From Candidatus Babeliales bacterium (lineage in GTDB: Bacteria > Babelota > Babeliae > Babelales > UASB340), in contig JAGLWI010000002.1 of the NCBI GenBank assembly GCA_023133515.1, positions 216,806 through 280,805 of the forward strand: 64,000 bases of DNA, given 5' to 3'. How positions within the stretch are numbered: the stretch's first letter is position 1; each line of letters opens with the position of its first letter. Shown one piece after another: positions 16,825 through 24,497 of the stretch. Made by a program: the position numbers and the translations under genes. A model generated the notes under the pieces. The model was not told the origin of the DNA, did no database searches, and saw nothing but the letters and a program-made list of their open reading frames with translations.

Positions 16825-18270
16825 TTATCCTTTAATCACAACACAAGGTCTTAACCGAGCAACTTTTTTGGCAATTTTTGCTTCATGAACAACTTTTACA
16901 ACATCGTCAACATCTTTATATGCTTGAGGAGCTTCTTCTGCGAGACCTGGAATTGAGCCTACGCGTATTAAAATTCCCCTTTCTTCTAATTCCTTTTTTA
17001 ATGTTTTTCCGTGAACTGCTTTTTTTGCTGCTCGTCTAGACATTCGTCTTCCTGCTCCGTGACATGTTGATCCTAATGATGTTTTCATTCCTTCTTTTGT
17101 ACCACATAAGACGTAGGATGATGTTCCCATACTTCCTGGAATTAAAACTGGTTGTCCTATAGGTTTGAATTCATCAGATAATTCATCATGTCCAGGAGGA
17201 AATGCTCTAGTTGCGCCTTTTCTATGTACTATAACTTTTAATTTTTTTCCTTCAATATCATGTGTTTCTACTTTTGCTATATTATGTGCAACATCATATA
17301 AAAGAGAAAGTTCTCCTCCAGTATTTCCCATTTCTTTTTTCCATGCTTGACGTATTTGCCAAGTTATCATTTGTCTGTTTGCCCAAGCAAAATTTGCAGC
17401 AGCGGCCATGGCGTTAAAATAATTTTCACCTTCAGGGCTGTTTAATGGTACACATGCAAGTTCTCTATCTGGAAGTTGGATGTTGTAGTTTGGCATTGCT
17501 TGCATCATTATTTTGATATAATCTGTTGCAACCTGATGACCTAATCCTCTTGATCCAGTATGGATTAAAAATGTGATTTGATTTTTAAAAAGACCAAATG
17601 CTTTTGCTGCTTCTTCATCATAAATTTCTTCTACAAAATCAATTTCTGCAAAATGGTTTCCTGCACCAAGAGTTCCAAGTTGATCACTACCTCTTTTTTT
17701 GGCTCGGGAGGATATAACAGAGGGATCAGCATTTTCTAGACAACCATAGGATTCTGTGTGATCGATATCTTGCTGTGTTGCGTAATCGTTTTCTAGCATC
17801 CACTTTGTACCTTTTTTTAAAACCTTGTCTAATTCTTCTATAGAAAGTTTAAGTCTTCCTCCCTTTCCAACACCTGATGGAATCCAATGATAAATCTCTC
17901 TTGCTAGACTTTCAAAATGTTCTTTGACATCATCAATTTTTAGGTTTGATTTTAATAGACGAACTCCGCAGTTGATATCATAACCTATGCCACCAGGAGA
18001 AATTACGCCATCTGGAAATTTTGTTGCTGCAACACCTCCAATAGGAAAGCCATAGCCTTCATGTGCATCAGGCATAACGTAAGCATAGCCAACTATTCCC
18101 GGAAGTGTTGTGACATTTACAAGTTGATCTAGCGATTGATCATTAAAAATTTCATCCAGCATTTTTTCAGATGTAAATATTCTTGCAGGAACTCGCATAT
18201 CAGGACGAAAACTTTTTGGGATTTCCCATAAAAATGGAGAAATTTTTTTAAGAGATTCCTTTGATATCAT
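16825..18270 (-). CDS. rtcB: RNA-splicing ligase RtcB
   Basis: GTP-dependent ligase that joins 2',3'-cyclic phosphate or 3'-phosphate RNA ends to 5'-hydroxyl ends. Visible signatures: MPDAHEGYGFPIGGV, then DINCGVRLL with the manganese-binding Cys (about residue 101), GAGNHFAEID, HTGSRGLGHQV, YDVAHNIAKVE, VHRKGATRAFPPG and STCHGAGRRMSR, whose His is the residue that becomes guanylylated. Length 481 matches the family. AAAGGA precedes the ATG. It shares the neighbourhood with archease (its activator) and ThpR. The protein looks complete and active. Confidence 0.96.
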   Translation of the reverse strand: MISKESLKKISPFLWEIPKSFRPDMRVPARIFTSEKMLDEIFNDQSLDQLVNVTTLPGIVGYAYVMPDAHEGYGFPIGGVAATKFPDGVISPGGIGYDINCGVRLLKSNLKIDDVKEHFESLAREIYHWIPSGVGKGGRLKLSIEELDKVLKKGTKWMLENDYATQQDIDHTESYGCLENADPSVISSRAKKRGSDQLGTLGAGNHFAEIDFVEEIYDEEAAKAFGLFKNQITFLIHTGSRGLGHQVATDYIKIMMQAMPNYNIQLPDRELACVPLNSPEGENYFNAMAAAANFAWANRQMITWQIRQAWKKEMGNTGGELSLLYDVAHNIAKVETHDIEGKKLKVIVHRKGATRAFPPGHDELSDEFKPIGQPVLIPGSMGTSSYVLCGTKEGMKTSLGSTCHGAGRRMSRRAAKKAVHGKTLKKELEERGILIRVGSIPGLAEEAPQAYKDVDDVVKVVHEAKIAKKVARLRPCVVIKG

Positions 18271-18402
18271 TTTTTTATCCTTTATGCTTAGTAACTAGAG
18301 TATAATACTTGTAGTATTGTTTTATATTATATTAACCATAACATAAAGCTTTCTATAAAATAATTTAATAATGCTTTAATTTTATGTGCAAAAAGGAAAT
18401 TT

Positions 18403-18984
18403 ATGACAATAAAATGGTATGATAAAAATGTTAAAAATTATTATGATCGAATAGTTAATTTAGATATATCTTCTATTTATTCTGAATTTTTAAAACTACT
18501 TCCATCTAATACACATATTCTTGATGCAGGATGTGGTATAGGTAATTTTACGAAAATCTTTTTAGAAAAAGGATATAAAGTAACAGCTTTTGATGCTTCA
18601 GTTGAGATGGTCAGAATTGCTACGAAATATTGTGGACAGAAAGTTTATCAATTAAAATTTCAAGAAATGGATTATGAAGATCAATTCGATGGAATCTTTG
18701 CAAGTGCTTCACTTCTTCATGTTTCAAGGTTTGAGATACAAGATATTTTCAAAAAGTTTATCAAAGCGATGAAGAAGGGTGGAATTTGGCAGCTTTCATT
18801 TAAATATGGTTCAGATGAAAAGTATGAGAATGGAAGATTGTTTAATAATTATGATGAAAAAAGCTTGAAAAAACTAATTGAATCTTTTCCTTCTTTGGAA
18901 ATATTAAAAATGTGGAAGTCAAAAGATTTGAGGCCAGAAAGAAAAAATCAATACTGGATATCTGCGCTTTTAAAAAAAGTATAA
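18403..18984 (+). CDS. Class I SAM-dependent methyltransferase, substrate unknown
   Basis: Motif I ILDAGCGIGNFTKIFLEKG (about residues 37-55) binds S-adenosylmethionine; the acidic residue ending motif II is in VTAFDAS, and motif IV-like GIFASASLLHV follows. The rest is the Rossmann fold of the small-molecule or RNA methyltransferase type. AAGGAAA precedes the ATG. It is divergent from rtcB and convergent with archease, lying between the two RNA-repair genes on the other strand. A link to RNA repair (for example end methylation) is speculation from position only; the fold alone does not tell the substrate. Confidence 0.85.
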   Translation: MTIKWYDKNVKNYYDRIVNLDISSIYSEFLKLLPSNTHILDAGCGIGNFTKIFLEKGYKVTAFDASVEMVRIATKYCGQKVYQLKFQEMDYEDQFDGIFASASLLHVSRFEIQDIFKKFIKAMKKGGIWQLSFKYGSDEKYENGRLFNNYDEKSLKKLIESFPSLEILKMWKSKDLRPERKNQYWISALLKKV

Positions 18985-18993
18985 AATAAAAAT

Positions 18994-19419
18994 TTATATA
19001 TCAAAAATTATAATTGTTTCTAGATTTCCTTTTTCATTTTTTTTAATTTCAGCTTCATGATAAGTTACAGCTTTGATGTCTTCGTCGAAGGATTCTATTT
19101 TTTCCCCAAAAATTGTTGCGTTTAAAAAATTATTTTCAAGTTTTTCAAATTTTACTTTGCAATAAACTGCCTTGTTGACTTGGCTATACGTCAAAACTTC
19201 TGATAAAAAGTCTATGAGTAGTGCTGTAATATCAATTGATGAAATCTCTATTTTTTCTTTAAAGTTTTCTGCTATTTTTTCTTTTCCAATTAGGCAACTT
19301 TTGCTTTTTATAAGATTTGCCATTCCTTCTAGGGCTGCGGTAAAAAGTTCTTCAAGATTATCAGCCTCAATTTTTAATCTGACATCTGCTACGTGAGGAA
19401 GAAAACTATGAGTTCTCAT
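18994..19419 (-). CDS. Archease (RtcB activator)
   Basis: Small protein that accelerates RtcB guanylylation and lets it turn over. Family features: N-terminal FLPHVADVRLKIEADNLEELF with the conserved Asp, ALEGMANLI, LLIDFLSEVLTYSQV, and the C-terminal DIKAVTYHEAEIKKN followed by the terminal IIIFDI. Length 141 is typical. Its presence 0.7 kb from rtcB on the same strand is a frequent pairing. The stop is nine bases from the stop of the convergent methyltransferase. Confidence 0.93.
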   Translation of the reverse strand: MRTHSFLPHVADVRLKIEADNLEELFTAALEGMANLIKSKSCLIGKEKIAENFKEKIEISSIDITALLIDFLSEVLTYSQVNKAVYCKVKFEKLENNFLNATIFGEKIESFDEDIKAVTYHEAEIKKNEKGNLETIIIFDI

Positions 19420-19449
19420 GATTACCTCATTTTTGTTTTTTATTTTATT

Positions 19450-20001
19450 TTAAAAAAAAGTATTGATAGTTGAATAAATTGCTCCGTTAACGTTTAATTG
19501 TGATTCCATTAAATTTATGCAATTTATATTCAAATCAGGTAAGTTTATTTGTTTTATATCATTATCATTGATTTTTGTTTTGTTTTTAAATCGTGCCATA
19601 GTGACATGGGGAATATTTTCTTTGTAATTGATTTGTGTTTTTTTGATTAAAAATTTTTGTAGAAAGTTGTTTAAGTCGAAAAATAATTGATCATAATTTT
19701 TATTTTTTTCAAATTGTGCCCAAATCATATGTGGTTCCTTTTTTGGTGGAGCAAGAATAATTTTTTCGAATTTGAGAGAAAATGGTTTTGTTTTTGAGAT
19801 TACTTGATTTATTTTGTTTATTATTTCTGGAATTAATTTTTCTTCAATACTTTCTAAAAAATAGATTGTTATGTGTAGATTTTCTTTTGGGATCCATTGG
19901 ATGTTATTTTTTTGATTGAGATTTAAATTATTTTTGTAGTTTTCTAGTTTTTCTTTAGTTTTATCATCTAGAAGAATTGCTACAAATAATCGTTTTCTCA
20001 T
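19450..20001 (-). CDS. thpR: RNA 2',3'-cyclic phosphodiesterase / 2'-5' RNA ligase family
   Basis: LigT/ThpR family with the two HxTx catalytic motifs, HITI (about residues 46-49) and HVTM (about 131-134), in a bilobal 183-residue protein starting RLFVAILLDDK. These enzymes open 2',3'-cyclic phosphates on RNA and can join 2'-5' ends. This is the third RNA-end-processing gene in a 3.2-kb stretch with RtcB and archease. It overlaps by four bases the following secretin gene upstream (19998), so it may be the last gene of that operon. Confidence 0.92.
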   Translation of the reverse strand: MRKRLFVAILLDDKTKEKLENYKNNLNLNQKNNIQWIPKENLHITIYFLESIEEKLIPEIINKINQVISKTKPFSLKFEKIILAPPKKEPHMIWAQFEKNKNYDQLFFDLNNFLQKFLIKKTQINYKENIPHVTMARFKNKTKINDNDIKQINLPDLNINCINLMESQLNVNGAIYSTINTFF

Positions 20002-22247
20002 TTATTATTGTTTTTTCTTTGTTTAAGTTTTCTTTTTTCTTTTTCTTTTTTTATTGCTTTTGAGACTCTGTAGTAAGGATCATGTTTTACGTCTGCAGAT
20101 TGTGGTTGATTAAATCGAGTTGCATAATTATCAAGAGGCCTATATCTTCCTGATTTTGCATCAGCAACTCTTTTTTTAATTGTTTGTGTTGTTGGTTGAA
20201 AAAACCATCTTTGAATAGGATCTTTTTCTCTTGGATAAGAATCAGCTGCTATCATTTCGTGTTTTGCATAAATTAATTTTAGTTGGGTATATTCGTCTGG
20301 AACACCTCCTGGTCGGGGTTTAATTATGCTTGGTCGTATAAAAATATAAAGATTGGTTTTTCTGTTTAGTTTATTTTTTCCGCGAAAAATATTGCCTAAA
20401 ATAGGGATATCTCCTAAAAGTGGTATTTTGTAGTCTTCTTCCTTTAAATACTTTTGTGTAAGACCACCTAGAACTAAAACTTCTCCTGTGCAAATGGTTA
20501 CACGTGTTGTTAATTCTCTGTTTAATTTTGTTCCGCTATCAGATTCGGTTTCTTTAAAAGAAGAGACTTCTAGTTTTATTTCTAAATTTATAAGTCCTTC
20601 TTTGTTTACATGTGGAGTTAAAATTACTTTTTTATGTGCTTCTACTTTTGTTTTTTTCTTAGCAAGCTCTGTTCCAACTGTTTTATCTAATAATCCATCT
20701 ACCCATCTTTGGGAATGAAAATCTAAGGTACAATTTTTATGATTATTTACAACCATGTAGGGTTGTGCAATTAGATTAGAATTATCTTGGGTTACATAAG
20801 ATTGAATAACACCCCAAAGATTATTTTTTTCTGCTGCCACATCATATTTTCCAAAAGTTAGAGTTGATGGTGGAGCGGTTGAGTTTTTAGGAATTGTGAA
20901 GGTGTCCATATTAAGTGGAGTTGTTGAAAGATTATTAAATATCATTTCTGTGCCCTTTCCCAAAAGCCCTTGTTGTTTAGGTTTAAATTGAGTTTTTAAA
21001 TTGTTAGTGTTTTTTATTGTTAGATCAATAATTAAAACTTCAAAAGCAACTTGAGGTTGAGGTTTATCTAATTTGTTAATAAGTTTTTCAAGTCTTTTCC
21101 ATTCTTCTTTATTGCATGCGACAATTAGCTTGTTTCCTCCACCGGCATATTTTACACTATTTTCTTCTTTCTCAGTTATTAAATCAGCAACAATAGCGAC
21201 ATCATCAAAAAATTTAAATTGTGAAGTTTTAGGTATTCCCGCTGGTGGAGTTGCTATTTTGTCTAATATTTTTTTAATATTATCTGCTTTTGCATATTTT
21301 ATTTCTTTTATGTGTAACATTGATTCAGCGTCGGTTAATGGAATATCAAGATATTTGAATATAAATTCTAATATCTTGTTTAAGTTTTTTTCTAATCCTA
21401 AAAGAATTAGAGCATTTTTTGGGTCATATCTAATTATTTTAGTATCTGGAGAAAAAATTGTTGCCGCTTTTCCTTCAACTGGAGACTTTATAAAACGGAT
21501 TTTATTTTTATTCTCTTTTGGGATAAGTTCATTAAATATTTTTTCTATATAATCTGCATCTACGTGTTTTAGTGTGATCATTTTTATTGATTCTCTAAGT
21601 CCACCCATATCAAGTTCTTTTATAATTTTAAATGCAGATTTAATATTGATGCATTTATCTGTAATTATTAGAGCGTCGAGATCTTTATTTATTTGAACAA
21701 TTCCCTCTAACATTCCACGAAGAAGTGAATGAATGTTGTCAACACATATGTTTTGTAAAAAATAAATATAACGAACGACAAGATCACTATCAGGAAGGTC
21801 TTCTGGTTGAGTTCCTGTTCCAGATGAATAGAGTGGAAGAGGTTCTTTATTTCTTGTTGGTCTTATTGCAATTCTATAAACATTATCAACATTTATTATA
21901 GTAAAATTATTTATTTCAAGAAGAGTTAATAGAACATCCCATGCTTGTTCTAATGTCAATGGTTTACGAATTGAAAGAGTCACTTTTGCAGAAGCTAGTT
22001 TTTGTTTAATTATGTTGTTTCCAGGAATAAGATTGATTTTTTTTTGTTCAGCCAGATAGTTAACAACTCCTAAAAGACTGGCTTGTTCAAAATTTAAATA
22101 GATATTAGCTTTTGTTACCTCGTTTTCATTTTTGATAAAATCGTTTTTTTTAATATTTTTACAAAAGTAAGTAGATATAAAAAGTAAATTTATTATGATA
22201 GCCGTTAAAATTATTTTTAATGTTTTTTTATTTACCCCTTGTATCAT
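19998..22247 (-). CDS. Secretin (GspD/PilQ-like), second copy
   Basis: Outer-membrane channel protein of type II secretion or type IV pilus machinery. Start at the ATG at 22247 (749 residues), with GGGGA eight bases upstream; this gives an N-terminal membrane segment. Order: N0 domain (YLNFEQASLLGVVNYLAEQ onward), N1/N2-like repeats, then the secretin domain with VLVLGGLTQKYL and KIPLLGDIPILGNIFRG. After the barrel comes an extension with DPIQRWFFQP and ADVKHDPYYR, also found in the other secretin at 24494-26923. It is adjacent to the GspM-like gene, 19 bases away. A lysine/arginine-rich end follows. Confidence 0.92.
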   Translation of the reverse strand: MIQGVNKKTLKIILTAIIINLLFISTYFCKNIKKNDFIKNENEVTKANIYLNFEQASLLGVVNYLAEQKKINLIPGNNIIKQKLASAKVTLSIRKPLTLEQAWDVLLTLLEINNFTIINVDNVYRIAIRPTRNKEPLPLYSSGTGTQPEDLPDSDLVVRYIYFLQNICVDNIHSLLRGMLEGIVQINKDLDALIITDKCINIKSAFKIIKELDMGGLRESIKMITLKHVDADYIEKIFNELIPKENKNKIRFIKSPVEGKAATIFSPDTKIIRYDPKNALILLGLEKNLNKILEFIFKYLDIPLTDAESMLHIKEIKYAKADNIKKILDKIATPPAGIPKTSQFKFFDDVAIVADLITEKEENSVKYAGGGNKLIVACNKEEWKRLEKLINKLDKPQPQVAFEVLIIDLTIKNTNNLKTQFKPKQQGLLGKGTEMIFNNLSTTPLNMDTFTIPKNSTAPPSTLTFGKYDVAAEKNNLWGVIQSYVTQDNSNLIAQPYMVVNNHKNCTLDFHSQRWVDGLLDKTVGTELAKKKTKVEAHKKVILTPHVNKEGLINLEIKLEVSSFKETESDSGTKLNRELTTRVTICTGEVLVLGGLTQKYLKEEDYKIPLLGDIPILGNIFRGKNKLNRKTNLYIFIRPSIIKPRPGGVPDEYTQLKLIYAKHEMIAADSYPREKDPIQRWFFQPTTQTIKKRVADAKSGRYRPLDNYATRFNQPQSADVKHDPYYRVSKAIKKEKEKRKLKQRKNNNK

Positions 22248-22266
22248 TTGTTTGTCCCCATTATTT

Positions 22267-22815
22267 TTATATACCCTTTTTATATTTTTTAGCTGCAAGA
22301 GTTATATCAATAGTAATTGTTTTATTTTTTTCATTTGTTATTGTTATTTCTTTTATATAAATGATTTCTTTTTTGTTGAGTGATTGAATAATTTCCACCA
22401 ATTTTTGTGTAGTTAAATTTTTAAGTGTTGCAGTAAGCTCTATTTCATCGAATTTGTCACTTTCTAAAGGAATGGTTGTTGTATCCCAGGCAGGCTCTGG
22501 TGTTATATGTTTTTCTTTACAAAAAGATTCAAAAAAACTTCTGATGTCAAAATCTTTATTTTTTTCCAAAAGTTTTTCAAGTTGTTTTTCTTTTCCTTTT
22601 ATTGTTTTATGTTCTTTTATTAATTTGATTGTTTGTTTAATTAGTCCATCTAGTTTTTTTATTTGCAAAATTAGCTTATTATTTTTATCATAAAAATAAT
22701 AAGTTGTTCCAACAGCTAAAAACACAGTGACAATCAAGAAAATTGTTAAATATTTTTTAAAATCTTTTTCTTTTAGATTTTGAATATAATCTGTTAATTG
22801 GTTTAAAACTTTCAT
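22267..22815 (-). CDS. PilO/GspM-like inner-membrane assembly protein
   Basis: One transmembrane helix (about residues 23-43), a coiled-coil stretch (LILQIKKLDGLIKQTIKLIKEH), then a ferredoxin-like domain with the LTATLKNLTTQKLVEIIQSLNK segment, the general architecture of PilO and GspM. Length 182. Its start overlaps by four bases the stop of the PilM/GspL-like gene, so the two are probably translationally coupled and their products form the cytoplasmic-membrane platform. The call rests on architecture and context, since the family is poorly conserved. Confidence 0.78.
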   Translation of the reverse strand: MKVLNQLTDYIQNLKEKDFKKYLTIFLIVTVFLAVGTTYYFYDKNNKLILQIKKLDGLIKQTIKLIKEHKTIKGKEKQLEKLLEKNKDFDIRSFFESFCKEKHITPEPAWDTTTIPLESDKFDEIELTATLKNLTTQKLVEIIQSLNKKEIIYIKEITITNEKNKTITIDITLAAKKYKKGI

Positions 22816-24497
22816 GTTTCTTCTTCTACTAATTTTAATATTGCAGTGAATCTAATTCCTTTATCTTCTACAAGACTTGGTTCTATACCATCTTTTTCAT
22901 CCCAAGGTTTTAAAATTTTTGATTCATTAAATTTTTTTTCTAGTTCTGCAAAATATGTATAATGGTCACTTCCTGTTTTTGATCTAAAGAAACCAACGAC
23001 TTCTATTTTTGGGATTTCCTTTTTTTCTACAATTGAAACTGTTTCCACCATAACGTCGAATTGTCTTTTATCAATTATATTAGTTAATTCTTGAAGGATT
23101 ACTAACATATTAGTATCTAAAGGCTTTATTTCAAATGGGGCCCAAATTTCTAATCGTTCTTTAATTAGATTTTCTACCTCTTTGATAAGCCATGGTAGGG
23201 TTATTTTTTTTCGGAATCTGAATTCTTTTGGAAATACTTTTTTTAATTTTTTTATTTCTTTTTCTTCTATTTTTTTTATTTTGTTAGAAAGTTTTTTTGT
23301 TTGCAGATATCCACCAGTAACAATTGTTGTAAACATTATAAAAATTATTATTAAAGACGTTATCAATTGTTTTTTGATCAATTTTTGATATGGGTATAAA
23401 AAAATCTTTTTTCTTAGGTCAAAATAGTATTGTTCAGAAGATGGTAATGCTGTTCCTAACGCGAAAAGATAAGGAGACCAATTGGCAAATTGAATTGTTT
23501 TAACTTTATTTTTGAAGTATTGATTTTCAAAAAGCTTTTCACATGAAAAAACTTCGCATGAAATTTGAAATAGGTTGTTACAAAATTTGCTTAAATCTTT
23601 TAAATAAGAATATTTACCAGTGAAAAGTATTTTGTTTATTCCTTTAGAAATATTTAATTTTAAAAGAAATGAATTTAGAGTGAATTGAATATCATGGAAA
23701 AAACTTATAAAATGTTTTTCATATACTTTATCTTTTTTTGTTTGTAAGCCATTATCCAAAATATTTTTTTTGATGTCTTCGATATGTATATTAACGTCAT
23801 TGCTTATTTTTTGTGCAATGTTTTGGATTCCTCTAGGAATTATACGTGTAAGCCTTAGTGCACCATCTTGTAAAAATGCAATATGTGTTGTATTTGATCC
23901 TAAATCAATTATGACACTTACATTTTTTATGTTTTTATATTCTGGTATTTGTTGATATAGGCTATAGATCGCAAAAAGATCTATTGAAATATGATTAGGC
24001 TCAATTTTTGCTTCATGATAAATTTTTAAGATGTTTTCCAAGTCTGAGTTTCTTATTGCTGCCGCAAGGATTTTAGTTGGGCCATTTTTTCCTGATTGTT
24101 TTGTTATAATAAAATCTACAACAGCTTCTTCTATTGGGAATGGAAGCATGGATTCTATTTCGTAATCGAGAATCATTCTAATTTTAGAGGTATCTTTGAA
24201 TGGAACTTCTAGTTCTTTAAAAACAATTAATGAAGCTGGAATGCACACTCTGATTAAATCATATTTATCTACTTTAGATAGTATTTTTTGGATTGTTTGG
24301 GCTGTGCGTTCAATATAAGTTTCTGGCGTACCTTCTTCTATTTTTTCTTCTATAAGTTTTTCAATTATGTTTTTGTTTCTTTTCACATGTACTTGTGCAC
24401 AAGTAACACTTTTTTCTAGTACATATATTCCTAATATTTTTTGAGAGTAGATTCTAAAATTTCCTATTTTTTCAGGTAAAAAAATATTTTTTATCAC
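22812..24497 (-). CDS. GspL-like protein: PilM-type actin-like domain fused to a PilN-like domain
   Basis: The first 360 or so residues are an actin-like PilM/GspL cytoplasmic domain, with IDLGSNTTHIAFLQDG (phosphate-binding loop) and the PilM-like IPASLIVFKELEVPF and ILDYEIESMLPFP. A transmembrane helix (LITSLIIIFIMFTTIVTGGYL, about residues 385-405), a coiled coil and a small periplasmic ferredoxin-like domain follow. This is the GspL layout, equivalent to fused PilM plus PilN. It overlaps by four bases the flanking genes at both ends, so three genes here are tightly coupled. No GspE or GspF is in the window. Confidence 0.85.
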   Translation of the reverse strand: MIKNIFLPEKIGNFRIYSQKILGIYVLEKSVTCAQVHVKRNKNIIEKLIEEKIEEGTPETYIERTAQTIQKILSKVDKYDLIRVCIPASLIVFKELEVPFKDTSKIRMILDYEIESMLPFPIEEAVVDFIITKQSGKNGPTKILAAAIRNSDLENILKIYHEAKIEPNHISIDLFAIYSLYQQIPEYKNIKNVSVIIDLGSNTTHIAFLQDGALRLTRIIPRGIQNIAQKISNDVNIHIEDIKKNILDNGLQTKKDKVYEKHFISFFHDIQFTLNSFLLKLNISKGINKILFTGKYSYLKDLSKFCNNLFQISCEVFSCEKLFENQYFKNKVKTIQFANWSPYLFALGTALPSSEQYYFDLRKKIFLYPYQKLIKKQLITSLIIIFIMFTTIVTGGYLQTKKLSNKIKKIEEKEIKKLKKVFPKEFRFRKKITLPWLIKEVENLIKERLEIWAPFEIKPLDTNMLVILQELTNIIDKRQFDVMVETVSIVEKKEIPKIEVVGFFRSKTGSDHYTYFAELEKKFNESKILKPWDEKDGIEPSLVEDKGIRFTAILKLVEEET

